Shown here in pieces: positions 35,165 to 42,435 of a stretch of 64,000 bases of DNA; positions within the stretch are counted from its first letter, which is position 1; each line of letters begins with the position of its first letter. A program made the position numbers and the translations under genes. The notes below the pieces were generated by a model. That model did not search any database. It saw only the letters and a program-made list of their open reading frames with translations, and was not told the origin of the DNA. Origin of the DNA: Oscillospiraceae bacterium (GTDB lineage Bacteria > Bacillota > Clostridia > Oscillospirales > Oscillospiraceae); the NCBI GenBank assembly GCA_021769865.1, contig JAETSB010000003.1, positions 62,001-126,000 on the forward strand, in the 5' to 3' direction.

Positions 35165-37361
35165 TCCGTTTCTCCTCTCCATCCGGTTCCGCTTCCGGGG
35201 ACGGCTCCGCGGCCTCCGCCCCGGGGGCCTCCTCCGGCTGCAAGGCGGCCTCCGCCTCCCCGGGGGCCAGAATCTTCTCGGAGATCATGTGGACCTTCTT
35301 CGCCGCCGGCTCGATTTCCGCCGGGCGGGTGGAGGCGTAGGGGTTCTCCACCAGGGCCGGGTCCCGGCCCTCGATGATGGCCACCATCTCCGCGCCGGTG
35401 ATGGTCTCCTTCTCCAGGAGGTAGGCCACCACCTTGTCCATGTCCTCCCGGTTCTCCCGGATGACCTCCACGGCGGTCTTGTACGCCTCGTCCAGCAGGA
35501 CCTTCACCGCCTTGTCCATCCGGGCGGCGGTGTCCTGGGCGCAGTCCATGCCGTAGCCCCCGTCCAGGTACTGGTTCCGCCGGGAGGCCAGGGCCATCAT
35601 GCCGAACTCCTCGCTCATGCCGAACATGGCCACCATGTTCCGCGCCACGTTGGTCGCGTCCTGGATGTCCTGGGACGCGCCGTTGGTCATGGTGTCCATC
35701 ACCACCTCCTCGGCGGCCCGGCCGCCCATGGAAACGGTGATCTTCGCCATCAGCTCTTCCTTCGTCCGAAGCTCCGTCTTGTCCTCCTCGGGCATCAGCA
35801 GAGTGTAGCCCAGGGAGCCCTGGGTGTGGGGGACGATGGTGATCTTCTGCACCGGCTCGGTGTTCTTCTGCTTATAGGCAACCATGGCGTGGCCCACTTC
35901 GTGATAGGCCACCAGCTTCTTCTCGAACTCCGTGAGGACGCTGCCCTTCTTCTCCGTGCCGGCGATGACCAGCTCGAAGGCGGCCAGCATGTCCTCCTGG
36001 CTCACCAGCTTCCGGCCCTTCCGCACGGCCCGGAGGGCCGCCTCGTTGACGAGGTTGGCCAGGTCCGCGCCCACGCACCCGGCCGTGGCCAGGGCGACCT
36101 TTTTGAGGTTCACGTCCTCCCCCAGCTTGATGTTCCGGGTGTGGACCTCCAGCGTCGCGATGCGCCCCGCCAGGTTGGGCCGGTCGATGGTGATGCGCCG
36201 GTCGAACCGGCCGGGACGGAGGAGGGCCTGGTCCAGCACCTCCGGGCGGTTGGTGGCCGCCAGAAGGATGACGCCCTTGGTGGGGTCGAAGCCGTCCATC
36301 TCCGCCAGGAGCTGGTTCAGCGTCTGCTCCCGCTCGTCGTTGCCGCCCATGCGGTTGTCCCGGGATTTGCCGATGGTGTCGATCTCGTCGATGAAGACGA
36401 TGCAGGGGGCGACCTTGGACGCCTCCTTAAAGAGGTCCCGGACCCGGGACGCGCCCACGCCCACGAACATCTCCACAAAGTCGGAGCCGCTGATGGAGAA
36501 GAAGGGCACGTTGGCCTCCCCCGCCACGGCCTTGGCAAGCAGCGTCTTGCCGGTGCCCGGAGGGCCCACCAGCAGGGCGCCCTTGGGCAGCTTCGCGCCG
36601 ATCTCCGTGTACTTGCCGGGGTTGTGGAGGAAATCGATGATCTCCGTCAGGGACTCCTTGGCCTCGTCCTGGCCCGCCACATCCCGGAAGGTGACGCCGG
36701 TCTGCTTTTCCATATAGACCTTGGCGTTGGACTTGCCCACGCCGCCGATGCCGCCGATGCCGCCCATGCCCTTTTTGGCCATCCAGTTCATCACCAGGCT
36801 CATCACCAGGATGATGATGAAGAAGGGGGCCAGGTTCACCAGGAACAGCAGAATGGGGCTCATGGGGGGCTGGTAGTCCTGGTTGATGCGGATGCCCTCG
36901 CCCTCGGCATAGTTTCCAGACTGCCGGTTCAACTCCTGAATGTGCTCCACAAGGGCGTCGTAAGACTGGAGCTGGACGGTGAAAAACTCCAGGGACAGCT
37001 TCAGCTCCCGGCCCTCTGCGTCCTTGTGGGTGTAAACGGCGGAGCCGTCCTCCAGGGTGGATTTGGTGTATTCCATCCCCTCGCTGTTGGTGTAGACGTA
37101 GCCGTCCACGGGGGTAATAATGATAATGGACTCGCTGTTGTCAAAGTCCACTCCGGCGACCTTGCCGAAGTCCAGCATGTCCAGGAACTCGCTGTACTCC
37201 AGCTCCACAGAGCTGGCCTGGTGGCCCATGCTGGTCATGTAGGTGGTGGCGTAGCTCACCAGCACCGCCAGCAGCACGGCCCAGCAGATCAGGTGGATAA
37301 AGCCCCGCCAGTTGCTGTTTTTGTTCTGGTCCGGCTTCTTTTTGTTGTTGTTTTGGTCCAT
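35154..37361 (-). CDS. ftsH: ATP-dependent zinc metalloprotease FtsH
   Basis: Starting at ATG 37361 (AAGGAG 11 bases before), the protein is 735 residues, longer than the usual 610-680. FtsH pulls membrane and soluble proteins apart and degrades them. Parts in order: TM1 near 18-37, an outside domain to about 160 (longer than usual), TM2 near 170-190, the AAA+ domain with Walker A GPPGTGKT, Walker [13 protein letters not shown] and the second region of homology, then the zinc site [10 protein letters not shown]. The C-terminal tail of about 60 residues is rich in Glu, Ala and Pro ([20 protein letters not shown]). It is the first gene of a unit with a GNAT gene. Confidence 0.97.
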   Translation of the reverse strand: MDQNNNKKKPDQNKNSNWRGFIHLICWAVLLAVLVSYATTYMTSMGHQASSVELEYSEFLDMLDFGKVAGVDFDNSESIIIITPVDGYVYTNSEGMEYTKSTLEDGSAVYTHKDAEGRELKLSLEFFTVQLQSYDALVEHIQELNRQSGNYAEGEGIRINQDYQPPMSPILLFLVNLAPFFIIILVMSLVMNWMAKKGMGGIGGIGGVGKSNAKVYMEKQTGVTFRDVAGQDEAKESLTEIIDFLHNPGKYTEIGAKLPKGALLVGPPGTGKTLLAKAVAGEANVPFFSISGSDFVEMFVGVGASRVRDLFKEASKVAPCIVFIDEIDTIGKSRDNRMGGNDEREQTLNQLLAEMDGFDPTKGVILLAATNRPEVLDQALLRPGRFDRRITIDRPNLAGRIATLEVHTRNIKLGEDVNLKKVALATAGCVGADLANLVNEAALRAVRKGRKLVSQEDMLAAFELVIAGTEKKGSVLTEFEKKLVAYHEVGHAMVAYKQKNTEPVQKITIVPHTQGSLGYTLLMPEEDKTELRTKEELMAKITVSMGGRAAEEVVMDTMTNGASQDIQDATNVARNMVAMFGMSEEFGMMALASRRNQYLDGGYGMDCAQDTAARMDKAVKVLLDEAYKTAVEVIRENREDMDKVVAYLLEKETITGAEMVAIIEGRDPALVENPYASTRPAEIEPAAKKVHMISEKILAPGEAEAALQPEEAPGAEAAEPSPEAEPDGEEKRNDS

Positions 37362-37434
37362 GTATGCAATTGCTCCTTTCAAGGAAAAGCGCACGGTATC
37401 TGCAAAAGCGTGAAACCCGGCGAAATACTATCGC

Positions 37435-37463
37435 AGTATATCACAGAACCTGGAAACTCACAA
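37435..37463 (-). promoter_or_regulatory. ftsH promoter
   Basis: On the minus strand: TTGTGA, 17 bases, TATACT, about 75 bases before the ftsH start. Confidence 0.65.
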
Positions 37464-37495
37464 GGAGGTTTCATGAAGTTTCTGTAAATTCCCGC

Positions 37496-37524
37496 TTTAT
37501 TATCCTCCCGGGTTATGGTATACT
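37496..37524 (+). promoter_or_regulatory. rlmB promoter
   Basis: TTTATT, 17 bases, TATACT, 58 bases before the rlmB ATG. It is divergent from ftsH. Confidence 0.65.
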
Positions 37525-37581
37525 GAAGACGGTATCGACAAATTTTTCAGGCCGGGTCCCCCGGCCGGGAAGGAATCCCCT

Positions 37582-38349
37582 ATGGACGACCGCAGAACCC
37601 CCGCCCCCGAGGCCGACGGGATCATCGAGGGCCGGAACGCCGTCATCGAGGCCCTGCGGGCCGGGACGGCCATTGATAAAATCTACCTGCAAAAGGGCGA
37701 GACGGACAAGACCCTGGGCCATATCGCCTCCAGGGCCCGGGCCGCCGGGGCGGTGGTGGTGGAGGCGGATAAGCGGAAGCTGGATGCCATGAGCCGCACC
37801 CACGCCCACCAGGGCGTCATTGCCCTCAGCGCCGTCCGGGAGTACGCCACGGTGGAGGATATCCTCCGCTCGGCGGCGGACAAGGGGGAGCCTCCCCTGC
37901 TGGTCATTTGCGACGAGCTCTCGGACCCCCACAATCTGGGGGCCGTCATCCGCACGGCGGAGTGCGCCGGGGCCCACGGCGTCGTCATCCCCAAGCGCCG
38001 CAGCGCCGGGCTGACGGCGGTGGTGGCCAAGACCTCGGCCGGGGCCGTGGCCCACGTGCCTGTTGCCCGGGTGCCCAACCTCCCGGCCCTGCTGGACGAT
38101 TTGAAAAAGCAGGGCGTCTGGGTCTTCGGCACGGCGGCGGACGGGACCACGGCCCTCTACGACGCGGACCTCAAGGGCCCCGCCGCCATCGTCATCGGCA
38201 GCGAGGGCAGCGGCATGGGCCGGTTGGTTGCCGAGCGCTGCGACTTCCTCGTCAGCATCCCCATGCGGGGGAAGCTTAACTCCCTGAACGCCTCCGCCGC
38301 CGCCGCGATTCTGCTCTATGAGGCCGTGCGGCAGCGGTCGCTCTCCTGA
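37582..38349 (+). CDS. rlmB: 23S rRNA (guanosine-2'-O)-methyltransferase of the SpoU/TrmH family
   Basis: This 255-residue cytoplasmic RNA methyltransferase uses SAM to 2'-O-methylate a guanosine of the large subunit rRNA. An N-terminal substrate-binding domain (EGRNAVIEALRAGTAIDKIY) is followed by the trefoil-knot SPOUT domain with motif 1 DPHNLGAVIRTAECAG, motif 2 AIVIGSEGSGM and motif 3 IPMRGKLNSLNASAAAAILL. All catalytic motifs are intact. In many Firmicutes this gene follows cysS and mrnC; here it is alone and divergent from ftsH. TrmH-type tRNA activity cannot be fully excluded. Confidence 0.93.
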   Translation: MDDRRTPAPEADGIIEGRNAVIEALRAGTAIDKIYLQKGETDKTLGHIASRARAAGAVVVEADKRKLDAMSRTHAHQGVIALSAVREYATVEDILRSAADKGEPPLLVICDELSDPHNLGAVIRTAECAGAHGVVIPKRRSAGLTAVVAKTSAGAVAHVPVARVPNLPALLDDLKKQGVWVFGTAADGTTALYDADLKGPAAIVIGSEGSGMGRLVAERCDFLVSIPMRGKLNSLNASAAAAILLYEAVRQRSLS

Positions 38350-38397
38350 ACATTCACGGCGTCCATTCTTTAACTTTGTACCGCGGAGGGAATTTTG

Positions 38398-38964
38398 ATG
38401 GTGACGGTTCGCGATGCCACGGTGGAAGACGCCGGGCGTATCCTGGAAATCTACGATTACTATGTAAAAAACACCGCGATTACGTTTGAATACGAAACGC
38501 CCACCCTTGACGAGTTCAGGGGGCGGATGGAAAACACCATGCGGGCGTACCCGTATCTGGTCGTTTTGCAGGACGGCCGGATCGAGGGCTACGCTTACGC
38601 GGGCGCCTTTGTGGGCAGGGCCGCCTATGACTGGTCCTGCGAAACCACCATTTACCTTGACCGTAACGCCCGGAAATGCGGAATGGGCCGGATCATCTAT
38701 GAGGCGCTGGAAACAGCCCTGCGCGATATGGGGATTCTCAACCTGTACGCGTGCATCGGCTATCCGGAGCGTGAGGACGAGTACCTGACGGCAAACAGCG
38801 CCAATTTTCACGCGCATCTGGGCTATGTGAAGGTGGGCGAGTTTCACAGATGCGGGTATAAATTCGGCCGCTGGTACAACATGATCTGGATGGAGAAGGC
38901 CATCGGAGAACATCAAGCGAAACAATCCCCCATTACCCGCTATCCGGAATTGAGGAACGCCTGA
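38398..38964 (+). CDS. GNAT N-acetyltransferase of the phosphinothricin/methionine sulfone type
   Basis: ATG 38398 follows GGAGGGAATTTTG (188 aa). The pattern is that of the Pat/Bar-like group: TVRDATVEDAGRILEIYDYY, VKNTAITFEYETPT, YAGAFVGRAAYDWSCETTIY, LDRNARKCGMGRIIYEALE and the final HRCGYKFGRWYNMIWMEKAI. Such enzymes acetylate phosphinothricin, methionine sulfoximine/sulfone or related amino acids. The gene looks less GC-rich than its neighbours, with A/T-ending codons (TATGTAAAAAACACC), which hints at recent acquisition. Confidence 0.92.
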   Translation: MVTVRDATVEDAGRILEIYDYYVKNTAITFEYETPTLDEFRGRMENTMRAYPYLVVLQDGRIEGYAYAGAFVGRAAYDWSCETTIYLDRNARKCGMGRIIYEALETALRDMGILNLYACIGYPEREDEYLTANSANFHAHLGYVKVGEFHRCGYKFGRWYNMIWMEKAIGEHQAKQSPITRYPELRNA

Positions 38965-39016
38965 CGGCAGCCAGGGCGCCTCTTTGATCTACCCCTTTCC
39001 TAAGGAGGGAACCCCC

Positions 39017-41152
39017 ATGACCCCGAAGGACAACAACATCAACGCCCCGGAGGAGGACTATTCTCTGGAGGAAATCCTGGCGGAGTACGGCGGCAGCCTG
39101 GAGCATCACCTGCTTCGGGAGGCCGAAGCCCCCGCGGAGCAAGAGCCGCCCGCCGCCTCGGCGGAGCCCGCTCCAACCCAGGAGCCGGAAGCGCCGCCCG
39201 TTCCCGAGCCCCCGCCGGAGGAGGAAGCGCCGCCGGCCCCGGAAGCCTCGCCGCCTCCGGCTCCAGCCCAAGAACCCCCTCCTACTCCGGACCCCCTTCA
39301 GGAGGCCGAGCGGGCGGCGGAGGCGGGCGTGGCCCGGCTGAACATCCCCCATCCCCGCCCCATCTCTCTGGAGGACGTGGTGGGCAGCACCGTGGACGCG
39401 GTGATGGAGGAGGCCAGGGAGCCCATCCTGCCCCCGAAACGGGGCCTGTTCTCCCGGAAGCCCCTGGAGGAGACGGAGTCCCTCCCCCCGCCGCCGGAAC
39501 CCGAGCCGGAATCCGACCCGGAGCCCATCGGCCCGGAACCCACCCTCTGGGAGGCGGCCCACGACGCCCGGCAGCTCTACATCCGCCGGAAACACACGGT
39601 GGTCCTGCCTCTGTTTACGGCCCTGCCCCCCACGCTGTTCCTGCTTCTGGAGCGGTATCAGGTGAAGGTGCCCTACTGGTCCGGGGACCGGGAGGTCCAG
39701 TGCGTGGTTTTGCTTGCCTGCCTGGGACTGACGGCGCTGCTGTGCCGCCATGTGTTCCTCAAGGGCTTCGGCATGCTGCTGCGCCGCCGCTGCGTGGCGG
39801 AACTGCTGGTGTCCCTCTCCGTTCTGGTCTCCGCCGCGGACTGTGCCGCCCGGCTTCTGGGCGGAGAGCCCGGCGAGGTCATGCCCTACGCCTCCGTCAG
39901 CTGTCTGGCCCTGGTCTTCGCCCAGTGGGGCGTCCGCCGGGAGAGCAAGGGGAACTACGACATGCTCCGGGCCGCGTCCCTGGACGAGGACCCGCCCTAT
40001 CTCGTCACCAACACCCCCCAGGGGGCCTGCAAGCAGCGGGGCTCCGTCCCCGGCTTCTTCACCACCGCCGCCCGCAGCGACGTCGCCGCCCTCTGGCAGA
40101 CGGCGCTGCTGCCCGCCTTCCTGGCGGCGGCCCTGGTCTTCGCGGCCTTAAGCTCCGCGGGGCAGGAGCGAAGCGGCGACTTCCTGCTGAACCTCTCCGC
40201 CATCCTTCCAGCGGCGGCCACCTTCTCCCTGCCCCTGTGCTGGGCCCTGCCCTGGTCCAAGCTGTCGGAGCACCTGCAGCGGACCGGCTGCGCCGTGGCG
40301 GGCTGGTCCGGGGCCCAGAAGATCAGCGCCCAGCGGCGGATGATCGTCACCGACGGGGACCTCTTTCCCCCGGGCACCGTCCAGCTCAACGGGCGGAAGC
40401 TCTACGCCGAGACCCAGGAGCAGGCCGTCTCCCTGGCGGCCTCCATGGCCCGGGCCGCCGGGTCCGGGCTGGAGCGGCTCTTCAACAACCTGGTCCGCAG
40501 CGAGGGGGGCCGCTATGAGAAGGTGGACGATTTCAGTTTCTATGAGGAGGGCGGCTGGTCCGGGACCATCAAGGGCGAGTCCGTGCTGATGGGCGGCGCC
40601 TCCTTCATGCGGAAGATGAACGTGCGGCTGCCGGCGGACGTAAACCTGCGCACCGGCGTGTTCCTGGCGGTGGACAAGGAGCTGACGGCGGCCTTCGCCG
40701 TGAAGTACAATCCCTCCGAGAACGTGGACTTCGCCATGAAGATGATGCAGCGCAGCCGTATCCAGCCCATTCTGGCCTCCCGGGACCCCAACATCACCCC
40801 CTCCCTCATCAAGCGGAAGTTCAACCGGGGCGTGCATATGGAATACCCCGGCCTCTCGGAGCGGATCGCCCTCAGCGAGGCGGAGAAGGACCGGGACCTA
40901 CCCCGGGCTCTGCTGTTCCGGGAGGGGCTGCTGCCCTACGCGGAGACGGTGGCGGGGAGCCTCCGGCTCTGCAAGGCCGTCCGCCGGGCGGCGGCCATCT
41001 CCCTGCTGGGAAGCTGGGCGGGGACCCTGCTGACCTTCTACCTCACCAGCCTGGGGGCCTACGAGCTGCTGCACCCCCTGGCGCTGGAGGTCTTCCTGCT
41101 GCTGTGGACCCTGCCGGTGCTGCTCATGGCGGACTGGACGGGACGTTATTAA
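39017..41152 (+). CDS. Degenerate P-type ATPase-like membrane protein with a Pro/Glu-rich N-terminus
   Basis: The true start is ATG 39017 after AAGGAGGG (711 aa). Residues 1-175 are acidic and proline-rich, opening with DYSLEEILAEYGG. Membrane segments occur near 195-215, 230-250, 260-285, 290-305, 360-380, 390-412 and two at the C-terminus (about 655-705). The soluble part mirrors a heavy-metal P-type ATPase: RRMIVTDGDLFPPGTVQLNG stands where VVFDKTGTLTxGxxxV belongs, SLAASMARAAGSGLERLF where the E1 nucleotide-domain helix belongs, GWSGTIKGESVLMGGASFMR fits the GxVxGxxVLVGNxxLM stretch, and PILASRDPNITPS sits at the TGD site. The phosphorylated Asp of DKTGT and the TGDN loop are lost, so it should not pump ions. 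It is followed 15 bases later by a HAD phosphatase. Confidence 0.8.
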   Translation: MTPKDNNINAPEEDYSLEEILAEYGGSLEHHLLREAEAPAEQEPPAASAEPAPTQEPEAPPVPEPPPEEEAPPAPEASPPPAPAQEPPPTPDPLQEAERAAEAGVARLNIPHPRPISLEDVVGSTVDAVMEEAREPILPPKRGLFSRKPLEETESLPPPPEPEPESDPEPIGPEPTLWEAAHDARQLYIRRKHTVVLPLFTALPPTLFLLLERYQVKVPYWSGDREVQCVVLLACLGLTALLCRHVFLKGFGMLLRRRCVAELLVSLSVLVSAADCAARLLGGEPGEVMPYASVSCLALVFAQWGVRRESKGNYDMLRAASLDEDPPYLVTNTPQGACKQRGSVPGFFTTAARSDVAALWQTALLPAFLAAALVFAALSSAGQERSGDFLLNLSAILPAAATFSLPLCWALPWSKLSEHLQRTGCAVAGWSGAQKISAQRRMIVTDGDLFPPGTVQLNGRKLYAETQEQAVSLAASMARAAGSGLERLFNNLVRSEGGRYEKVDDFSFYEEGGWSGTIKGESVLMGGASFMRKMNVRLPADVNLRTGVFLAVDKELTAAFAVKYNPSENVDFAMKMMQRSRIQPILASRDPNITPSLIKRKFNRGVHMEYPGLSERIALSEAEKDRDLPRALLFREGLLPYAETVAGSLRLCKAVRRAAAISLLGSWAGTLLTFYLTSLGAYELLHPLALEVFLLLWTLPVLLMADWTGRY

Positions 41153-41167
41153 GAAGGAGCTGCTTTT

Positions 41168-42013
41168 ATGGGAAAATTTGACGGCGTGCTGCTGGCCAGC
41201 GACTTTGACAACACGCTTCTCTACACGGAGGAGTCCCTCCGCACCGGCGCGCCGGTGCCACCCCTGCCGGAGCGGAACCGGGAGGCCCTGGAGTATTTCT
41301 GCGCCCAGGGGGGCCGCTTCGCCATCGCCACGGGCCGGGCCCTTCCGGCCTTCCTCCGCCACGCGGGGGATGTGCCCATGAACGCCCCCGGCGTGGTGTG
41401 CAACGGCGCGGCCATCTACGACTTTGAGAAGGGCGAATACCTGGAGGCCGCCATGCTGGACGCCGCCGCCCGGGACCGGGGCCAGGCGGTGCTGGACCGC
41501 TTTCCCGGCGTGGCGGTGGAGGCGTACCACATCGACAACGTGATTCACGTGGTCCGGCCCAATGAGATCTCCCGCCAGCACGAGCACATGACCCACGTAG
41601 AACTGACGGAGGCTCCCTCCCTGCCGGAGGTACCCCTGCCCCTGGGGAAGCTCCTCTTCGAGGCGGACCACGGGACTCTGGAGCAGGTCCTGGCCTTCCT
41701 CACCGAACAGGGCTGGGCGGAGGACTACGAGCTGATCTTCTCCGTCTCTCATCTGCTGGAAATGACCATTAAGGGGGCCAGCAAGGGCGGCATGGTCCGC
41801 CGCCTGGCCGCCCGTCTGGGAATCTCCATGGAGCACGTCTACTGCGCCGGGGACGAGGCCAATGACCTCTCCATGCTCCAGGCCGCCGCCGAAGGCTTCG
41901 CCCCCGCCAACGCCTCCCCCGCCGTCCTGGCCTCCGGGGCAACGGTGGTCTGCGACGTTCGGGAGGGGGCCATCGCCGACATCATCGGGATTCTGGATAA
42001 AAGGTACTCCTGA
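41168..42013 (+). CDS. Cof-type HAD superfamily phosphatase
   Basis: This 281-residue HAD hydrolase of subfamily IIB probably dephosphorylates sugar phosphates or other small phosphates. Motif I is LASDFDNTLL (DxDxT reads DFDNT), motif II is IATGR, motif III lysine is in KGASKGGMVRRLA, and motif IV is YCAGDEANDLSML. The C2 cap lies between. Ribosome site AAGGAGCTGCTTTT. It starts 15 bases after the P-type ATPase-like gene and is likely co-transcribed. The stop is followed by a hairpin that merges with the next promoter. Confidence 0.93.
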   Translation: MGKFDGVLLASDFDNTLLYTEESLRTGAPVPPLPERNREALEYFCAQGGRFAIATGRALPAFLRHAGDVPMNAPGVVCNGAAIYDFEKGEYLEAAMLDAAARDRGQAVLDRFPGVAVEAYHIDNVIHVVRPNEISRQHEHMTHVELTEAPSLPEVPLPLGKLLFEADHGTLEQVLAFLTEQGWAEDYELIFSVSHLLEMTIKGASKGGMVRRLAARLGISMEHVYCAGDEANDLSMLQAAAEGFAPANASPAVLASGATVVCDVREGAIADIIGILDKRYS

Positions 42014-42019
42014 AATACC

Positions 42020-42044
42020 GCAAGCCCCGGCAAAGCCGGGGCTT
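42020..42044 (+). terminator. Hairpin after the HAD gene, merged with the next -35 box
   Basis: CAAGCCCCGGC, AAA loop, GCCGGGGCTTG. There is no T tract; the right arm runs into TTGACA at 42043. A similar GCAAGCCCCGGC hairpin precedes the TTGACG promoter at 52310. Confidence 0.6.
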
Positions 42045-42071
42045 GACAAGAGGGGCGGTGGGGCCTATAAT
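42043..42071 (+). promoter_or_regulatory. Full-consensus plus-strand promoter of a small RNA
   Basis: TTGACA, exactly 17 bases, TATAAT. There is no gene on this strand for 360 bases; the transcript would run to the terminator at 42297-42328. Confidence 0.92.
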
Positions 42072-42137
42072 GGATACAAGAGGGTGCCGTCGGCAGGCGG
42101 TCGGCCCGGTTAGAGGTTTATCTTAACTGAGAAACCG

Positions 42138-42215
42138 TCACCGTGCGGGGTGGCGGTTTCTGCTCTTCACAATGATCGTAACGGTAAACCGCCCGATATG
42201 TAACGTGATTCGCAT
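42138..42215 (-). CDS. Candidate 25-residue cationic peptide
   Basis: This ORF is too short for the supplied track. ATG 42215 follows AAGGGGGTGG with a nine-base gap, an excellent ribosome site. The peptide begins MRITLHIGRFTVTIIVKS and ends in a basic, polar tail; alternating hydrophobic residues suggest a beta strand or membrane-active segment. It is driven by a strong minus-strand promoter (42276-42304) and its end lies in the hairpin AGAAACCGCCACC/GGTGACGGTTTCT. With a convergent RNA covering it completely, the arrangement resembles type I toxin-antitoxin pairs. No known toxin family was recognised, so the function is open. Confidence 0.55.
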   Translation of the reverse strand: MRITLHIGRFTVTIIVKSRNRHPAR

Positions 42216-42275
42216 ACAGCTCCACCCCCTTCCAAAAGGGAGTGACCCACCGCCTGCCGTTTGACACCCAGCGAT

Positions 42276-42304
42276 ATTATACCATAGCCCTCAAATAAAG
42301 GCAA
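42276..42304 (-). promoter_or_regulatory. Minus-strand promoter facing the small RNA
   Basis: On the minus strand: TTGCCT, 17 bases, TATAAT. It converges on the plus promoter at 42043, about 205 bases apart. Confidence 0.85.
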
Positions 42305-42328
42305 GCCCGGCCTGGGCCTGCCTTTTTT
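42297..42328 (+). terminator. Terminator of the plus-strand small RNA
   Basis: AAGGCA.GCCC, GGCCT loop region, GGGC.TGCC then TTTTTTCTTT. It overlaps the -35 box of the minus promoter. Confidence 0.8.
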
Positions 42329-42341
42329 CTTTCCCCGCCCC

Positions 42342-42370
42342 TTGCATTGCTCCATTTAAAGTGCTACAAT
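42342..42370 (+). promoter_or_regulatory. ior operon promoter
   Basis: TTGCAT, 17 bases, TACAAT, 65 bases before iorA. Confidence 0.82.
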
Positions 42371-42435
42371 AAACGCCGTAGTAAACGAGTGCGAACCTAC
42401 CAAACGATTCTTTAAGAGAGGGTGACACAAGCAGC

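Larger units (their letters stand above)
42078..42328 (+). ncRNA. Candidate structured small RNA (plus strand)
   Basis: The region starts about seven bases after a perfect promoter and ends in a T-tailed hairpin. A long-range 11-base stem closes it: CGGCAGGCGGT (42091-42101) with ACCGCCTGCCG (42249-42259). Inside is a hairpin AGAAACCGTCACC/GGTGGCGGTTTCT (near 42129-42161). It is fully antisense to the 25-codon ORF and its leader on the minus strand. Reading it as an antisense or regulatory RNA is inference; I do not recognise a named RNA family. Confidence 0.65.

Noticed and set aside
37464-37487. Four-codon minigene (AAGGAGGTTTC ATG AAG TTT CTG TAA) before rlmB
   Set aside because: It looks neat, but it lies between the divergent promoters, upstream of the rlmB -35 box, so no obvious transcript contains it.
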